A DNA stretch of 64,000 nucleotides from CANLBN01 sp965230205 (GCA_965230205.1 OZ245996.1:558001-622000); one strand, 5' to 3'; shown: positions 34,193 to 47,654, counted from the stretch's first letter. Notes: generated by a model from the letters alone, not told the origin. A program made the numbers and translations.

Positions 34193-36115
34193 ATGTTTTC
34201 TCTATCAAAATTAATAGGCTTACAATTCTCTTGGAAACAAAAATTGATTGCGATTATTTGTGTAACACTCATTGGTTTATCAATTGTTACCAGTGTTGCC
34301 TTTAGCAGCTTGGATAGTGTTACCACAGGATTTAAAAAGCAAAATATCGCTTCTGAATATAAGCAAAACTCCTTAACCTTAATAAATACTTTAAGAGACT
34401 TAGAGTCAACAGCTCTAAATCTTAGCATAGATAAAACTGACACTTTTATTGAAAACCTTAACTCATTAAAAAAATTGACTACATCAATGAATTCACAAGC
34501 TACCAAACTTAAGCACAATGACCTCATTGATTTTTCAGCAAAACTACAGGAGATGACAACTAGTTATATCAAATTGCGTAAAGATTGGGTTAACAATGGA
34601 TTAGAACTCGGTTTTTCTATTGAAGAAGGAAAGCTAGCTGACTTAATTAACGGCATTACCGGCTTAGAAAAAGCCTCTTTCTCAATTCTTAGTAATTCAT
34701 TTCGAGACCTGGTATCCACTCAGCGTAAATTTTTGATCTTGAAAGATAAAGCAAACGAAGCAAAAATAGAAAAATACACGAAGGAGCTGGAGGCAATGGT
34801 TACTGAAATGAACTGGGCGAATAATAGAAGCGGAAAAGCAGTAGTGGCTTATCGCAAATCATTTGATGCCGTCAAAGTGCTTATTGCTAATGAGGCAAAA
34901 ATTATTGCAAACATTAAAGAAGTATTAAAAGGCCTCTCTGAATCTGCCAATCAACAACACAGTTTTTTAGAAGAAACCATTATCCAACAAGTCATTAACG
35001 AATCAGAAAGTACACGCTCAACAGCTATCAATATTATTGCTATTGCAGCAATCATGATAGGTTTTATTATATTAATCAGCCTGGTAGGTACAACTAAACA
35101 GCTAAATACACAACTAACGCAGATGCAGGCCTTCCTTAAAAATATTGCTGAAGGCGATTTTTCCAAAAGCCTAATGATTGGCCCTAACCGAAAAGATGAA
35201 TTCACACAATTACGTATTGAATTCAATCAGATGGTACAAGATGTATCCAGTGTTATTTGTCAGGTGGTTGAGGGGAAAACATCATTACTAGATTTACGAG
35301 AAAAGCTGGAAAAGGCCGTTGAACAACTCGTGATTACCAGTGAACAAGCTGAGCAAAATACACAACAGGCAACGATTGCGACACAGCAAATCTCTATCGC
35401 AATCAATGATGTTGCAAAACGCTCTAGCGATGTTAGTGATACGATTCAAGCTGCATTCAAAGAAACCAATAATGGTGGCGAAATCATCGATGACTGCGTT
35501 AATTCTATGGCTAATATTGTAAACTTAATACAAAAAGCCCATGAAGAAGTCACCAACCTTTCTCATTCAGGAAACAAGATGTTGGGCATTATTGATGTCA
35601 TTAATGGATTAGCAGACCAGACTAATCTACTGGCACTCAATGCGGCGATAGAATCGGCACGGGCTGGAGAAGCTGGACGGGGGTTCTCAGTGGTTGCTGA
35701 TGAAGTCCGCGCTCTAGCACAAAAAACTGTCAGTGCGACCAGTAGCATTGGCGATATTATCAAAGGCTTTAGCGAGCAATCCAAAAATATGGGGGACCTG
35801 ATGGAAGAAGGTATAAAACTGGCATCCTCTGGCCAGAAAAATGCCAACAACGCCACTTTATCTTTTGAAAAAATTGAAACCTCTATTCAAAAAGTCGTTG
35901 CTGAGATGGACCAGGTAGTCGTTGCGGTCGAAGAGATTTCTTATAACACCAGTGACATTACAACACAAATTGAACAATTATGTGATCAGGGAGAAAAAAC
36001 AAAAGAGACTCGCCTCGTACTAGAAGACCACACAAACCAGTTATCTTCACAAATAAAAGACCTGGATCAGCTCACCAGTCAGTTTAAATTATCGAGTCAA
36101 TCAAGGATTTTATAA
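34193..36115 (+). CDS. Methyl-accepting chemotaxis protein
   Basis: The protein has 640 residues. The first membrane helix is at about 14-38, a mostly helical periplasmic sensor of about 235 residues follows, then a second helix (about 275-300), a HAMP domain (about 300-352) and a cytoplasmic signalling domain with the conserved tip DQTNLLALNAAIESARAGEAGRGF near 475-500. The periplasmic part has no recognisable Cache or PAS motif and looks like a four-helix bundle. No NWETF-type C-terminal pentapeptide for CheR docking is present. The gene is isolated and ends about 85 bp before the rRNA-operon terminator. The ligand is unknown. Confidence 0.93.
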   Translation: MFSLSKLIGLQFSWKQKLIAIICVTLIGLSIVTSVAFSSLDSVTTGFKKQNIASEYKQNSLTLINTLRDLESTALNLSIDKTDTFIENLNSLKKLTTSMNSQATKLKHNDLIDFSAKLQEMTTSYIKLRKDWVNNGLELGFSIEEGKLADLINGITGLEKASFSILSNSFRDLVSTQRKFLILKDKANEAKIEKYTKELEAMVTEMNWANNRSGKAVVAYRKSFDAVKVLIANEAKIIANIKEVLKGLSESANQQHSFLEETIIQQVINESESTRSTAINIIAIAAIMIGFIILISLVGTTKQLNTQLTQMQAFLKNIAEGDFSKSLMIGPNRKDEFTQLRIEFNQMVQDVSSVICQVVEGKTSLLDLREKLEKAVEQLVITSEQAEQNTQQATIATQQISIAINDVAKRSSDVSDTIQAAFKETNNGGEIIDDCVNSMANIVNLIQKAHEEVTNLSHSGNKMLGIIDVINGLADQTNLLALNAAIESARAGEAGRGFSVVADEVRALAQKTVSATSSIGDIIKGFSEQSKNMGDLMEEGIKLASSGQKNANNATLSFEKIETSIQKVVAEMDQVVVAVEEISYNTSDITTQIEQLCDQGEKTKETRLVLEDHTNQLSSQIKDLDQLTSQFKLSSQSRIL

Positions 36116-36198
36116 AGGTCATTTTAATTTAGCAAACTCACAAAACTCAAGCGAGTTACAGGACTGCACTTTTTGCAAGCACTAATTCCTCACCCACT

Positions 36199-36233
36199 AA
36201 AAAAGCCCTAACCGCTACCGGCTAGGGCTTCTT
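36199..36233 (-). terminator. Terminator of the rRNA operon
   Basis: On the minus strand the stem AGCCCTA / TAGGGCT with further inner pairing (GCCGGTAGCGGT) is followed by TTTTTT, about 10 bp after the 5S gene. It also has a partial T run on the plus strand and may stop the converging chemoreceptor transcript. Confidence 0.85.
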
Positions 36234-36242
36234 AATTAAAAG

Positions 36243-36359
36243 CTTGACGATGACCTACTCTCACATGGGGAAGCCCCACACTACCATCGGCGAGGAATCG
36301 TTTCACGTCTGAGTTCGGGATGGGATCAGGTGGTTCCAATTCTCTATGGTCGTCAAGCA
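36243..36359 (-). rRNA. 5S ribosomal RNA
   Basis: About 117 nt. The 5' end TGCTTGACGACCATAGAG and the internal GAACCACCTGATCCC are conserved 5S sequence, and the 3' end pairs with the 5' end (CGTCAAGC). It is the last gene of the operon. Boundaries are accurate to a few bases. Confidence 0.96.
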
Positions 36360-36360
36360 A

Positions 36361-36650
36361 AACTGTGCCCCTCAAGGAGGAGGGGTACATCGAAAAATGT
36401 CAGGAACATTTTCGATGCCGTTGTCTCTGTTTAGCACTTCACTTAACAAAAACAACCAAAACTAGATGTCAAACGCAGAAGCAATCTCCTGCAAAGTAAT
36501 TCGAGAACAAACAAGTGACAAGGTAATAGTTTCTCTTACCTGTCTTGCCCTCCAAGGAAGGAGGGTACACTAAAAATGCATGGAGCACTTTGTGTGTGTA
36601 TTGATTGTTTTGCATAGCAACTTATATAACCACAATAATCTCAATTATAT
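36361..36650 (-). other. 23S-5S spacer with two copies of a small hairpin module
   Basis: This 290-bp spacer contains two similar hairpins 180 bp apart: CCCCTC / GAGGGG (36368-36385) and CCCTCC / GGAGGG (36548-36565). Each has the loop AAGGAG or AAGGAA and each is followed by GTACA and an A-rich stretch. The first is followed by a second stem CATCGAAAA / TTTCGATG (about 36389-36417). No tRNA is present in this spacer. The copies may be processing sites or a small mobile hairpin; function unknown. Confidence 0.55.
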
Positions 36651-39519
<2,869 letters not shown>

Positions 39520-39771
39520 ATATAATTCAAATTACTGCAGAACTATATAAAACAAACTACTATGCAACTTAATGTGTGGTATTTGTATCGCTACAAACAC
39601 CCGTTCTCTATCTTCAATAAGTAACAATCAATCACCGGACAGGTATACTTGAAAAACTCATATACTCGTCAGTCTTGCTTGTATTCTCGGAATACATTAC
39701 CAATCACCATTACTCTTCAATACATGAAGAACAACACCAATCAGCAATTATTCATTACTTTCTTGACATCC

Positions 39772-39786
39772 AATTTGTTAAAAAAC
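39772..39786 (-). promoter_or_regulatory. boxA-like element in the 16S-23S spacer
   Basis: On the minus strand GTTTTTTAACAAATTG resembles the boxA antitermination consensus TGCTCTTTAACA that normally lies in this spacer. It sits about 250 bp before 23S. It matches the core TTTAACA, but the 5' half is off consensus. Confidence 0.45.
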
Positions 39787-39835
39787 TTAACAACGCCAGG
39801 TTGTTAATAAAAAGTGCTTTGCTTCATTAAGAAGC

Positions 39836-39879
39836 CCACTTTAAAAAGCCGACTCATTTGAATCGGCTTTTTAAAGTGG
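39836..39879 (-). repeat. Perfect 17-bp inverted repeat at the 3' end of tRNA-Ala in the spacer
   Basis: Arms CCACTTTAAAAAGCCGA (39836-39852) and TCGGCTTTTTAAAGTGG (39863-39879) are exact complements around a 10-nt loop. The tRNA-proximal arm includes the CCA end of tRNA-Ala. The distal arm segment CACTTT can also pair with AAAGTG at 39811-39816, with GAAGC / GCTTC beneath it, so two structures compete. It resembles an intrinsic terminator but lies inside an rRNA operon, where antitermination should suppress it. Confidence 0.7.
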
Positions 39880-39952
39880 TGGAGCTATGCGGAGTCGAAC
39901 CGCAGACCTCTTGGATGCAAACCAAGCGCTCTACCAGCTGAGCTATAGCCCC
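39877..39952 (-). tRNA. tRNA-Ala (anticodon TGC)
   Basis: A 76-nt cloverleaf GGGGCTATAGCTCAGC... has anticodon loop TTTGCAT, acceptor arms GGGGCTA / TAGCTCC (one G-U) and encoded CCA. It is the second tRNA of the 16S-23S spacer. Confidence 0.97.
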
Positions 39953-40014
39953 AGTACTAAGCGTTTCCACTTACTGTGAAAATGCTCTTGCTCTGACAAA
40001 ACAAAAATCAAAAT

Positions 40015-40091
<77 letters not shown>

Positions 40092-40207
40092 ATAAAAAAT
40101 TCTACAAACTTCAAGCAACAATATTAAGTTGAAACTTATAGGCTAGAGGCATGTAGCAAAAACTACATCAAGCAATGAGTGTAGACACTCGTAAGGAAGG
40201 TTTCGTT

Positions 40208-41739
<1,532 letters not shown>

Positions 41740-41773
41740 AATATCATGTTTGGTAGCTCACGCCTATAACTGC

Positions 41774-41901
41774 TAAGTTAAAGGCACTACCTAATTTTGC
41801 TCAATACTTAAAACGTAACATCATTTAAATGAATTAATGAGTCACTCATATTGAATAGTTCTTTGCCTTTCCAATACAAGTGCCCACACGCATTGCTTGA
41901 T
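41774..41901 (-). promoter_or_regulatory. 16S leader: processing-stalk arm and boxA-like sequence
   Basis: The arm at 41868-41901 can pair with the trailer arm at 40167-40200: eleven perfect pairs (ATCAAGCAATG / CATTGCTTGAT) continue through GTGT, CACT and GTA blocks with a few mismatches and G-U pairs. This is the expected RNase III stalk around 16S. Nearer the gene, TGCCTTTAACTTA (complement of 41774-41786) resembles boxA, the NusB-S10 antitermination site. Confidence 0.65.
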
Positions 41902-42001
41902 TTTAGTTTTTAAAAAACAATAACTTAGGGCCAGCCCAAGCTTTTCCAATTGAAGATATAACCTCAATTGCTGTTGAGTGTTGCCTCAAACAGAGGAGCG
42001 C

Positions 42002-42060
42002 ATTATACGGATGTTTATTCGTTCTGCAACAGATATTTTAAGATTATTTGTATTTTCTTA
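42002..42060 (-). promoter_or_regulatory. rRNA operon promoter with UP element and GC discriminator
   Basis: On the minus strand TTGCAG (complement of 42024-42029) is 16 bp from a perfect TATAAT (complement of 42002-42007). The TATAAT is followed by GCGCTCCTC, the GC-rich discriminator of ppGpp-controlled rrn P1 promoters. Upstream, 42030-42060 is almost all A and T and fits an UP element. The 16S gene starts about 255 bp downstream. Confidence 0.9.
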
Positions 42061-42085
42061 AAGGCGGATACTAAACAACCAAAAA

Positions 42086-42424
42086 TCACTCGAAACTCTT
42101 AAGAATTTCCGCAAGCTGGTCGAACTGTTCTCTGGGAATGAGAGTAAATTTTAGACCATGGGTAAAACCTGTACTCCCGGCCATGATCATAGAAAAGGTA
42201 ACAACACCTTTTGCCCGAATAAGGTACTGCTTACCTTTAACACAGGGGCTAAACTCAATATTCACGTCCTTGCCCACAGGAATTTGATCTTGATATTCGA
42301 AACCAACCCCTCCAGAAGACACATCACGAACCCTGGCAGCAACAATACGCTTATCCGGAAATAGCAAACGTGAGCTCCAACTCACCTTGTAACGTTTACT
42401 CTTGCGGCGCTGATCTTCAGACAT
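42086..42424 (-). CDS. PilZ-domain protein
   Basis: The protein has 112 residues and is a single PilZ domain. It has the N-terminal basic motif RRKSKRYKV followed about 25 residues later by DVSSGGVGF, the two segments that bind cyclic di-GMP. The remainder is beta-rich with SPCVKGKQYLIRAKGVV. It is probably a stand-alone c-di-GMP receptor acting on motility, pili or polysaccharide. It lies between the rRNA promoter and tyrS and has no obvious operon partner. Confidence 0.85.
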   Translation of the reverse strand: MSEDQRRKSKRYKVSWSSRLLFPDKRIVAARVRDVSSGGVGFEYQDQIPVGKDVNIEFSPCVKGKQYLIRAKGVVTFSMIMAGSTGFTHGLKFTLIPREQFDQLAEILKSFE

Positions 42425-42518
42425 TATTGACTAATTAATCCAGAAATAACCTACTTATCTATTAGTTTAGTAGAAATAAAACTGTGTAACGCCTTATTTT
42501 GCAAGAAGATTAATAACG

Positions 42519-43820
42519 CTAAGCAATTACAAACAAATGATAATTCTTCTTACCCAAACGAACCACAAACCACTTTTCATAAAGGGCTTTGTCACTTGAG
42601 AACAGGGTGTCTGCCGACATATTACTATCCCAACCTATTTCCTCACCGTTAATCAGCACCGCATTACGAGAGAGAGCGTCTTTAACCTGCTTTCCATTTT
42701 TAGCCAGACCAGCCGACACAAAAAGACTCGTCAACGGCTGCCCTGACAAATCACTAGCATCCAAAGAAGTTGTAGGCAGGCCATCCTGCTGCAACTGTTC
42801 TAGGTCATTAGGTTTAAGTTGAGAAACATCACCATTAAAAAGCACTTGAGTGATTCGCTCGGCCGCCACCAAGGATTCATTTCCATGCACTAGCTTTGTC
42901 ATTTCTTCCGCAAGAACACGCTGAGCCTGTGGACGCCCAGTAGCTTCCTGATCAGCTTTTTCAATAGCTGCTATATCAACAACATCGAGAAAGGTAAAAT
43001 ACCTTAAAAACTTATAAACATCGGCATCAGCCGTATTCAGCCAAAACTGATAAAAAGCATAAGGGGATGTTTTTGCAGCGTCTAACCAGATAGTCCCCGA
43101 TTCAGTTTTACCAAACTTAGTTCCATCTGCCTTAGTGACAAGAGGAAGCGTCAAACCATATACCTGAGCACCATGAGCGCGACGAGTTAGATCAACTCCT
43201 CCGACAATATTACCCCACTGATCTGACCCGCCAATCTGCAAGGTACAATTGTGTCGCTGATACAATTCGGAAAAGTCATAAGATTGCAGCAACATGTAGC
43301 TAAATTCTGTAAAGGAAATACCTTCCCCTTCTCTGTCGATGCGCTGTTTAACAGATTCTTTATTAATCATGTTATTAATAGAGAAGTGCTTCCCTACATC
43401 TCTTAAAAAATCGAGGACATTAAGATCACTTGTCCAATCCAGATTATTAACCACTTCAGCTTGAGTCGCATCTTGCTCAAAATCAACAAACCGTGAAACC
43501 TGCCCTTTTAGCTTATCGACCCACGTTGCAACAACATCGGGGGTATTAAGCTTACGCTCCTGAGCTTTAAAACTTGGGTCACCAATCAAACCTGTTGCAC
43601 CACCCACTAAAGCAATCGGCTTATGTCCAGCTTGCTGAAAACGTTTCAATGTTAATAAAGGCACCAAGCTACCAATATGAAGGCTGTCAGCAGTTGGATC
43701 AAACCCACAATATAAGACTCTTGATTCACCTAAAAAATCAGCCAATGATGCCTCGCCAGTCATCTGCGCAATTAGTCCACGCGCTTGCAAATCTTCCAAT
43801 AAACCCTTATCTACCGCCAC
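42519..43820 (-). CDS. tyrS: Tyrosyl-tRNA synthetase
   Basis: The product has 433 residues. The class I signatures are HIGS at 48-51 (SLHIGSLVP) and KFGKTES near 238 in place of KMSKS. The tRNA-binding S4 domain is at the C-terminus (SLFVSAGLAKNGKQVKDALSRNAVLINGE). It charges tRNA-Tyr. It is divergent from the M23 endopeptidase and anmK genes, an arrangement common in gammaproteobacteria. The last about 12 residues (KKNYHLFVIA) form a short tail. Confidence 0.97.
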   Translation of the reverse strand: MAVDKGLLEDLQARGLIAQMTGEASLADFLGESRVLYCGFDPTADSLHIGSLVPLLTLKRFQQAGHKPIALVGGATGLIGDPSFKAQERKLNTPDVVATWVDKLKGQVSRFVDFEQDATQAEVVNNLDWTSDLNVLDFLRDVGKHFSINNMINKESVKQRIDREGEGISFTEFSYMLLQSYDFSELYQRHNCTLQIGGSDQWGNIVGGVDLTRRAHGAQVYGLTLPLVTKADGTKFGKTESGTIWLDAAKTSPYAFYQFWLNTADADVYKFLRYFTFLDVVDIAAIEKADQEATGRPQAQRVLAEEMTKLVHGNESLVAAERITQVLFNGDVSQLKPNDLEQLQQDGLPTTSLDASDLSGQPLTSLFVSAGLAKNGKQVKDALSRNAVLINGEEIGWDSNMSADTLFSSDKALYEKWFVVRLGKKNYHLFVIA

Positions 43821-44083
43821 TCTTGATTACCTTTTAAAAATTAAATTCAGGCCTTACTTTAAAGGCGCACACCATACCGGAACCCCATTGAAAAACAAGT
43901 GGATAGAAAGGTGCAATATCAAAATTAGAAAGCCAAAATAAGCGCCCCAAAAAGATTCTTGTCACATAAAAGTAATATTAAGATACCAAGCTCACTTCTA
44001 TAACAATTTAAAGGTGATTAATTAATAGTATTCTGGTATAAAAGCGTCTATAACATATATACATACAGCAATACATTAACAAG

Positions 44084-45568
44084 ATGATAAAAGGCATTGA
44101 TTTAGTTAAAAATTTCTCAATGAGAAATTTTGTGAACGGGTTCCCAAAAAGTCATGTAATGGCGATTGGGGCTCTAGGGTCCTCACTCCTTTTATTTTCA
44201 GCCATCACACCATCTGACGAGCCAAAACCAGTCGATCGCTCAGAACAGATACTTTCTCTTAAATTATCTACATCAACACCTCCTATTGAGGCAGTAGTTC
44301 AGCAAGCCCCTGTCGTACAAGCCCCAATTAAAGATACTGAGATTGAAGTAGCCGATACTGCAACAGATGCAGTAGCAATGATTAAAAAACCTGTAATAAT
44401 AGAAGAATCAGAAATCTTAGAAACACAGATTGCAGATGCTGAAATCGAAAAGATAGAAGCGCCAACCTCTATAAACTACCATACCGAAACCGTTGCCTCT
44501 GGAGATAATTTATCCCTTTTATTCCAGCGTGCTGGGCTCTCCGACACTAGTTTATATGAGCTAATGAGTGGAAATTCGACCACAAAGCAACTAACCCGAT
44601 TGTATCCGGGACAAACATTCCGCTTTCAAATCACCGATGGAAAACTGCAATCACTGATTTATCAGAAAAACAGGTTAGAGACGATTGAGTATACTCGTAC
44701 TGAAACTGGCTTTAGCGATAAAACCATCACTCAGAAACCTGATATTCATATTGCTTACCGAGAGGGAACAATCATTAACTCTCTTTTTCTTGCAGGAACT
44801 GATGCGGGAATGGAAGAAAGCTTAATCATGGAGCTAGCCAGCATTTTTGGCTGGGATATTGACTTTGCCTTGGACATTCGCACCAATGATAATTTTAGAG
44901 TTATCTATGAAGAGAAATTTTTAGAAGGCGAAAAATTTGGTAACGGACCTATTCTAGCCGCTGAATTTACTAATCAAGGCAAAACATTTCGCGCAGTTCG
45001 CTATATCAATGCTAAAGGCGATAGCAACTACTTTACCCCTCAAGGCAAAAGCATGCGCAAAGCATTCTTACGCACACCGGTTGATTTTGCCCGCATTAGC
45101 TCACACTTCAACTTAAAAAGAAGACATCCTGTTTTAAATAGGATTCGCGCTCATAAAGGCACTGATTATGCAGCTCCCACTGGCACACCGATTAAAGCAG
45201 CCGGTGATGGTCGTGTCACCTGGGCTGGCACCAAGGGTGGCTACGGGCGCACAGTCATTATTCAACATGGGCAATCTTATAAAACGCTGTATGCTCACAT
45301 GAGAAGATATGGTCGCGGTATTCGTAATGGTACTAGGGTAAAACAAGGGCAGATAATTGGTTATGTTGGCTCTTCCGGGTTAGCTACAGGCCCCCACCTA
45401 CATTATGAATTTCATTTAAACGGCGTTGTACGCAATCCTGTTAGAGTTCCACTACCTAAAGCGAAATCTATTCCTAAAGCCGAACTTGCAAGCTTTAAAA
45501 AGCAGACAAAATCTATTGTTGCCAAACTTGAAGAGTATGGGCGCAAAGTTCAGGTAGCGACACAATAG
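44084..45568 (+). CDS. M23 peptidoglycan endopeptidase with OapA/LysM-like domain
   Basis: The product has 494 residues. A membrane anchor (about 24-42) is followed by an acidic linker (about 45-130), a LysM/OapA-like domain (HTETVASGDNLSLLFQRAGLSD, about 137-160 onward) and a C-terminal M23 domain. The M23 domain has the zinc residues in HKGTDYAAP (about 364-368) and the GPHLHYEF motif (about 440). This is the layout of MepM/YebA, which cuts D-Ala-mDAP crosslinks to let the wall grow. It is divergent from tyrS and precedes anmK. M1 and M13 are possible starts, and neither has a strong ribosome site. Confidence 0.93.
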   Translation: MIKGIDLVKNFSMRNFVNGFPKSHVMAIGALGSSLLLFSAITPSDEPKPVDRSEQILSLKLSTSTPPIEAVVQQAPVVQAPIKDTEIEVADTATDAVAMIKKPVIIEESEILETQIADAEIEKIEAPTSINYHTETVASGDNLSLLFQRAGLSDTSLYELMSGNSTTKQLTRLYPGQTFRFQITDGKLQSLIYQKNRLETIEYTRTETGFSDKTITQKPDIHIAYREGTIINSLFLAGTDAGMEESLIMELASIFGWDIDFALDIRTNDNFRVIYEEKFLEGEKFGNGPILAAEFTNQGKTFRAVRYINAKGDSNYFTPQGKSMRKAFLRTPVDFARISSHFNLKRRHPVLNRIRAHKGTDYAAPTGTPIKAAGDGRVTWAGTKGGYGRTVIIQHGQSYKTLYAHMRRYGRGIRNGTRVKQGQIIGYVGSSGLATGPHLHYEFHLNGVVRNPVRVPLPKAKSIPKAELASFKKQTKSIVAKLEEYGRKVQVATQ

Positions 45569-45621
45569 AATCATTAACTACAAAGCAATACCTACATCAA
45601 AACCACTAAGGAGCCTGCAAC

Positions 45622-46734
45622 ATGAGCCAAACTTATTATATTGGCTTATTATCCGGCACCAGTGCAGACTGCATTGATGGCTTGATCGTCGACTGGCAGA
45701 CCAACAGACCTAGAATTGTTAGCACTTACACACTTGATATCCCTGAAAAAATCAAAAGAATGGTGTTCGACTTAGCAATTAGCGGCAAAGATGAAATTGA
45801 GCAGATCCGCTACCTAGATTACCAATTTGCCCAACTATTCAGTGATACAGCAATAGCACTATACCAGCAAGCTAACATTTCTCCTCAACACGTTTCGGCC
45901 ATTGGCAGCCACGGGCAAACTATTCGCCACCACCCTCCCGAAAAAGACATTCCTGGTTACACATTACAAATTGGCGACCCAAATATCATCGCAGAAAAAA
46001 CAGGAATTACGACTGTTGCCGATTTCCGTAGAAGGGATATCGCCGCAGGCGGACAAGGCGCCCCACTCGCACCGGCCTTACACGACGCCCTATTTAGATC
46101 AACGTCTACTGATCGTATTATTTTGAACACTGGGGGCATCGCCAATATTACTTATCTACCTTCAGATGGGGATACCATTGGCTTTGACACCGGCCCTGCA
46201 AATGGCTTGATGGATAGCTGGTGTCAGCTACATAAAGGCCAGAGCTATGATGCTAACGGAGAATGGGCTGCGAGCGGAATCACTCAACCACAGCTGTTAG
46301 AGCAATTTTTACAGCACCCCTTTTTCTCATTACCCTCTCCCAAAAGCACAGGAAGGGAAAGCTTTAACTTGTCATGGCTACAAGAGCAATTAAAGCAGTT
46401 TAATCAAGACATTACCCCAGAAGATGTACAAGCCACTCTACTATCACTGACTGTCGAATCAATTGCTCTACATATCAATCAAATTACAACATCATCAGAA
46501 GTCTATATCTGTGGTGGTGGAGCCCACAATACGGAGCTTTGCAAAAGATTAGAACAACGCTTATCACCCAATAGTTTTGCAACAAGTGATGCGCTAGACA
46601 TACCACCAGACTGGGTTGAAGCCGTTGCCTTCTCATGGATGGCCAAACAAACAATGGAGAGGCTAACCGGAAATTTACCTAAGGTTACAGGCGCAAAAAG
46701 AAAAGTGATTCTAGGCGGAGTTTATTGGGGCTAA
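45622..46734 (+). CDS. anmK: Anhydro-N-acetylmuramic acid kinase
   Basis: The product has 370 residues, the normal length, from an ATG with AAGGAG 8 bp upstream. The ATP-binding motif near residues 11-19 reads SGTSADCID, where most homologues have SGTSxDGxD. The catalytic Asp region DTGPANGLMDSW and the C-terminal ICGGGAHNTEL are conserved. It converts recovered anhydroMurNAc to MurNAc-6-phosphate in cell-wall recycling. It follows the M23 endopeptidase by 53 bp. The Gly-to-Cys change is the only odd residue noted. Confidence 0.95.
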   Translation: MSQTYYIGLLSGTSADCIDGLIVDWQTNRPRIVSTYTLDIPEKIKRMVFDLAISGKDEIEQIRYLDYQFAQLFSDTAIALYQQANISPQHVSAIGSHGQTIRHHPPEKDIPGYTLQIGDPNIIAEKTGITTVADFRRRDIAAGGQGAPLAPALHDALFRSTSTDRIILNTGGIANITYLPSDGDTIGFDTGPANGLMDSWCQLHKGQSYDANGEWAASGITQPQLLEQFLQHPFFSLPSPKSTGRESFNLSWLQEQLKQFNQDITPEDVQATLLSLTVESIALHINQITTSSEVYICGGGAHNTELCKRLEQRLSPNSFATSDALDIPPDWVEAVAFSWMAKQTMERLTGNLPKVTGAKRKVILGGVYWG

Positions 46735-46763
46735 GGTACCTGCAAGACTACAGCGCACATCAG

Positions 46764-47267
46764 CTAAAAGTACACATAACTCTGTTGATTCAATAGCCTT
46801 TTAACCTCTGTAGGCCCAAAAGGCACGGTGCCAATAAATGGATGAATACTGGAGCGGCTACGCCCTAAAATGCCCGTTTGCGTCTCACACACTCGGACAT
46901 CCACAACGCCAAAAGCACTTAACCTGGCTGCTAGGTCGACGATATTTTTATATTCGTCATATTTATCTTTAAAGAATATCTCCACTTCAGGACCATGAAG
47001 CACTATAGCAATAGGATTAGCACTTGCAGGCAACTTCCCGTCAAGATATAACATTTCTGCTCTTTTTAGAGCATCAGCAACCTCATCAGGAGAGTCATTT
47101 AAAATTCGAGCTAGATAACCATCAGCATTCAACTGCTCAGGGGGTTCAGTTTGAGCAGTTGCGAAAACAGAAAAAAATAAAGCAGTTACGGCAATCAAAA
47201 ATACCGCAAGAGACCTAGCATGGCTAGATAGAAAATGAAGCACCACATCCACAAGTTGAAGAGGCAT
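46764..47267 (-). CDS. Exported DsrE-like protein
   Basis: The product has 167 residues. A hydrophobic signal (SLAVFLIAVTALFFSVFATA) precedes a DsrE/DsrF-like alpha-beta domain with IAIVLHGPEVEIFF and VDVRVCETQTG carrying a single Cys. The family moves sulfur or acts in oxidoreductase complexes, but periplasmic members have no settled function. The start at 47267 lies inside the 3' end of erpA, overlapping it by 44 bp. No internal Met is present, so either that start or a GTG about 20 bp further in is used. The proximity to erpA hints at iron-sulfur or sulfur metabolism, which is inference. Confidence 0.65.
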   Translation of the reverse strand: MPLQLVDVVLHFLSSHARSLAVFLIAVTALFFSVFATAQTEPPEQLNADGYLARILNDSPDEVADALKRAEMLYLDGKLPASANPIAIVLHGPEVEIFFKDKYDEYKNIVDLAARLSAFGVVDVRVCETQTGILGRSRSSIHPFIGTVPFGPTEVKRLLNQQSYVYF

Positions 47268-47580
47268 TAGGATTACTCACAACAAATTTGGAGCCCTGCA
47301 GATCTTCTTTATAGTCGACCTGGGCACCAACAAGATAAGGGTAGCTCATCGCGTCGATTAAAATACCAACACCACCCTCTTTATCAATAACCGCATCATC
47401 ATCGGCAACCAGCTCATCAAAGGTAAAACCATATTGAAAGCCAGAGCAGCCGCCACCCGTAACAAACACACGAAGTTTTAAGTCAAAATTACCCTCTTCT
47501 TCCAATAGGCTACGTACTTTCTGCACAGCGCTATCTGTTACATACACTGGTTCTGGGGTAAATGATTCAGCGACAGTCAT
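47224..47580 (-). CDS. erpA: Iron-sulfur cluster insertion protein ErpA
   Basis: From the ATG at 47580 the product has 118 residues, the usual length. The three conserved cysteines are Cys45 in GGGCSGFQYGF and Cys110 and Cys112 in TCGCG near the end. It is an A-type carrier delivering Fe-S clusters to enzymes of isoprenoid synthesis and respiration. A GTG at 47595 would add five residues and lacks support. It lies next to the DsrE-like gene on the same strand. Confidence 0.96.
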   Translation of the reverse strand: MTVAESFTPEPVYVTDSAVQKVRSLLEEEGNFDLKLRVFVTGGGCSGFQYGFTFDELVADDDAVIDKEGGVGILIDAMSYPYLVGAQVDYKEDLQGSKFVVSNPNASSTCGCGASFSI

Positions 47581-47654
47581 TAGGGTATATCTCACATAGT
47601 CAATTATGCCAATTATGGCTTTAACTGAGTAAATCAGTCAAGTATTAGAGAGAA

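Noticed and set aside
36116..36198. Extra small gene between the chemoreceptor and 5S
   Set aside because: No frame with a start, ribosome site and plausible product was found in the gap.
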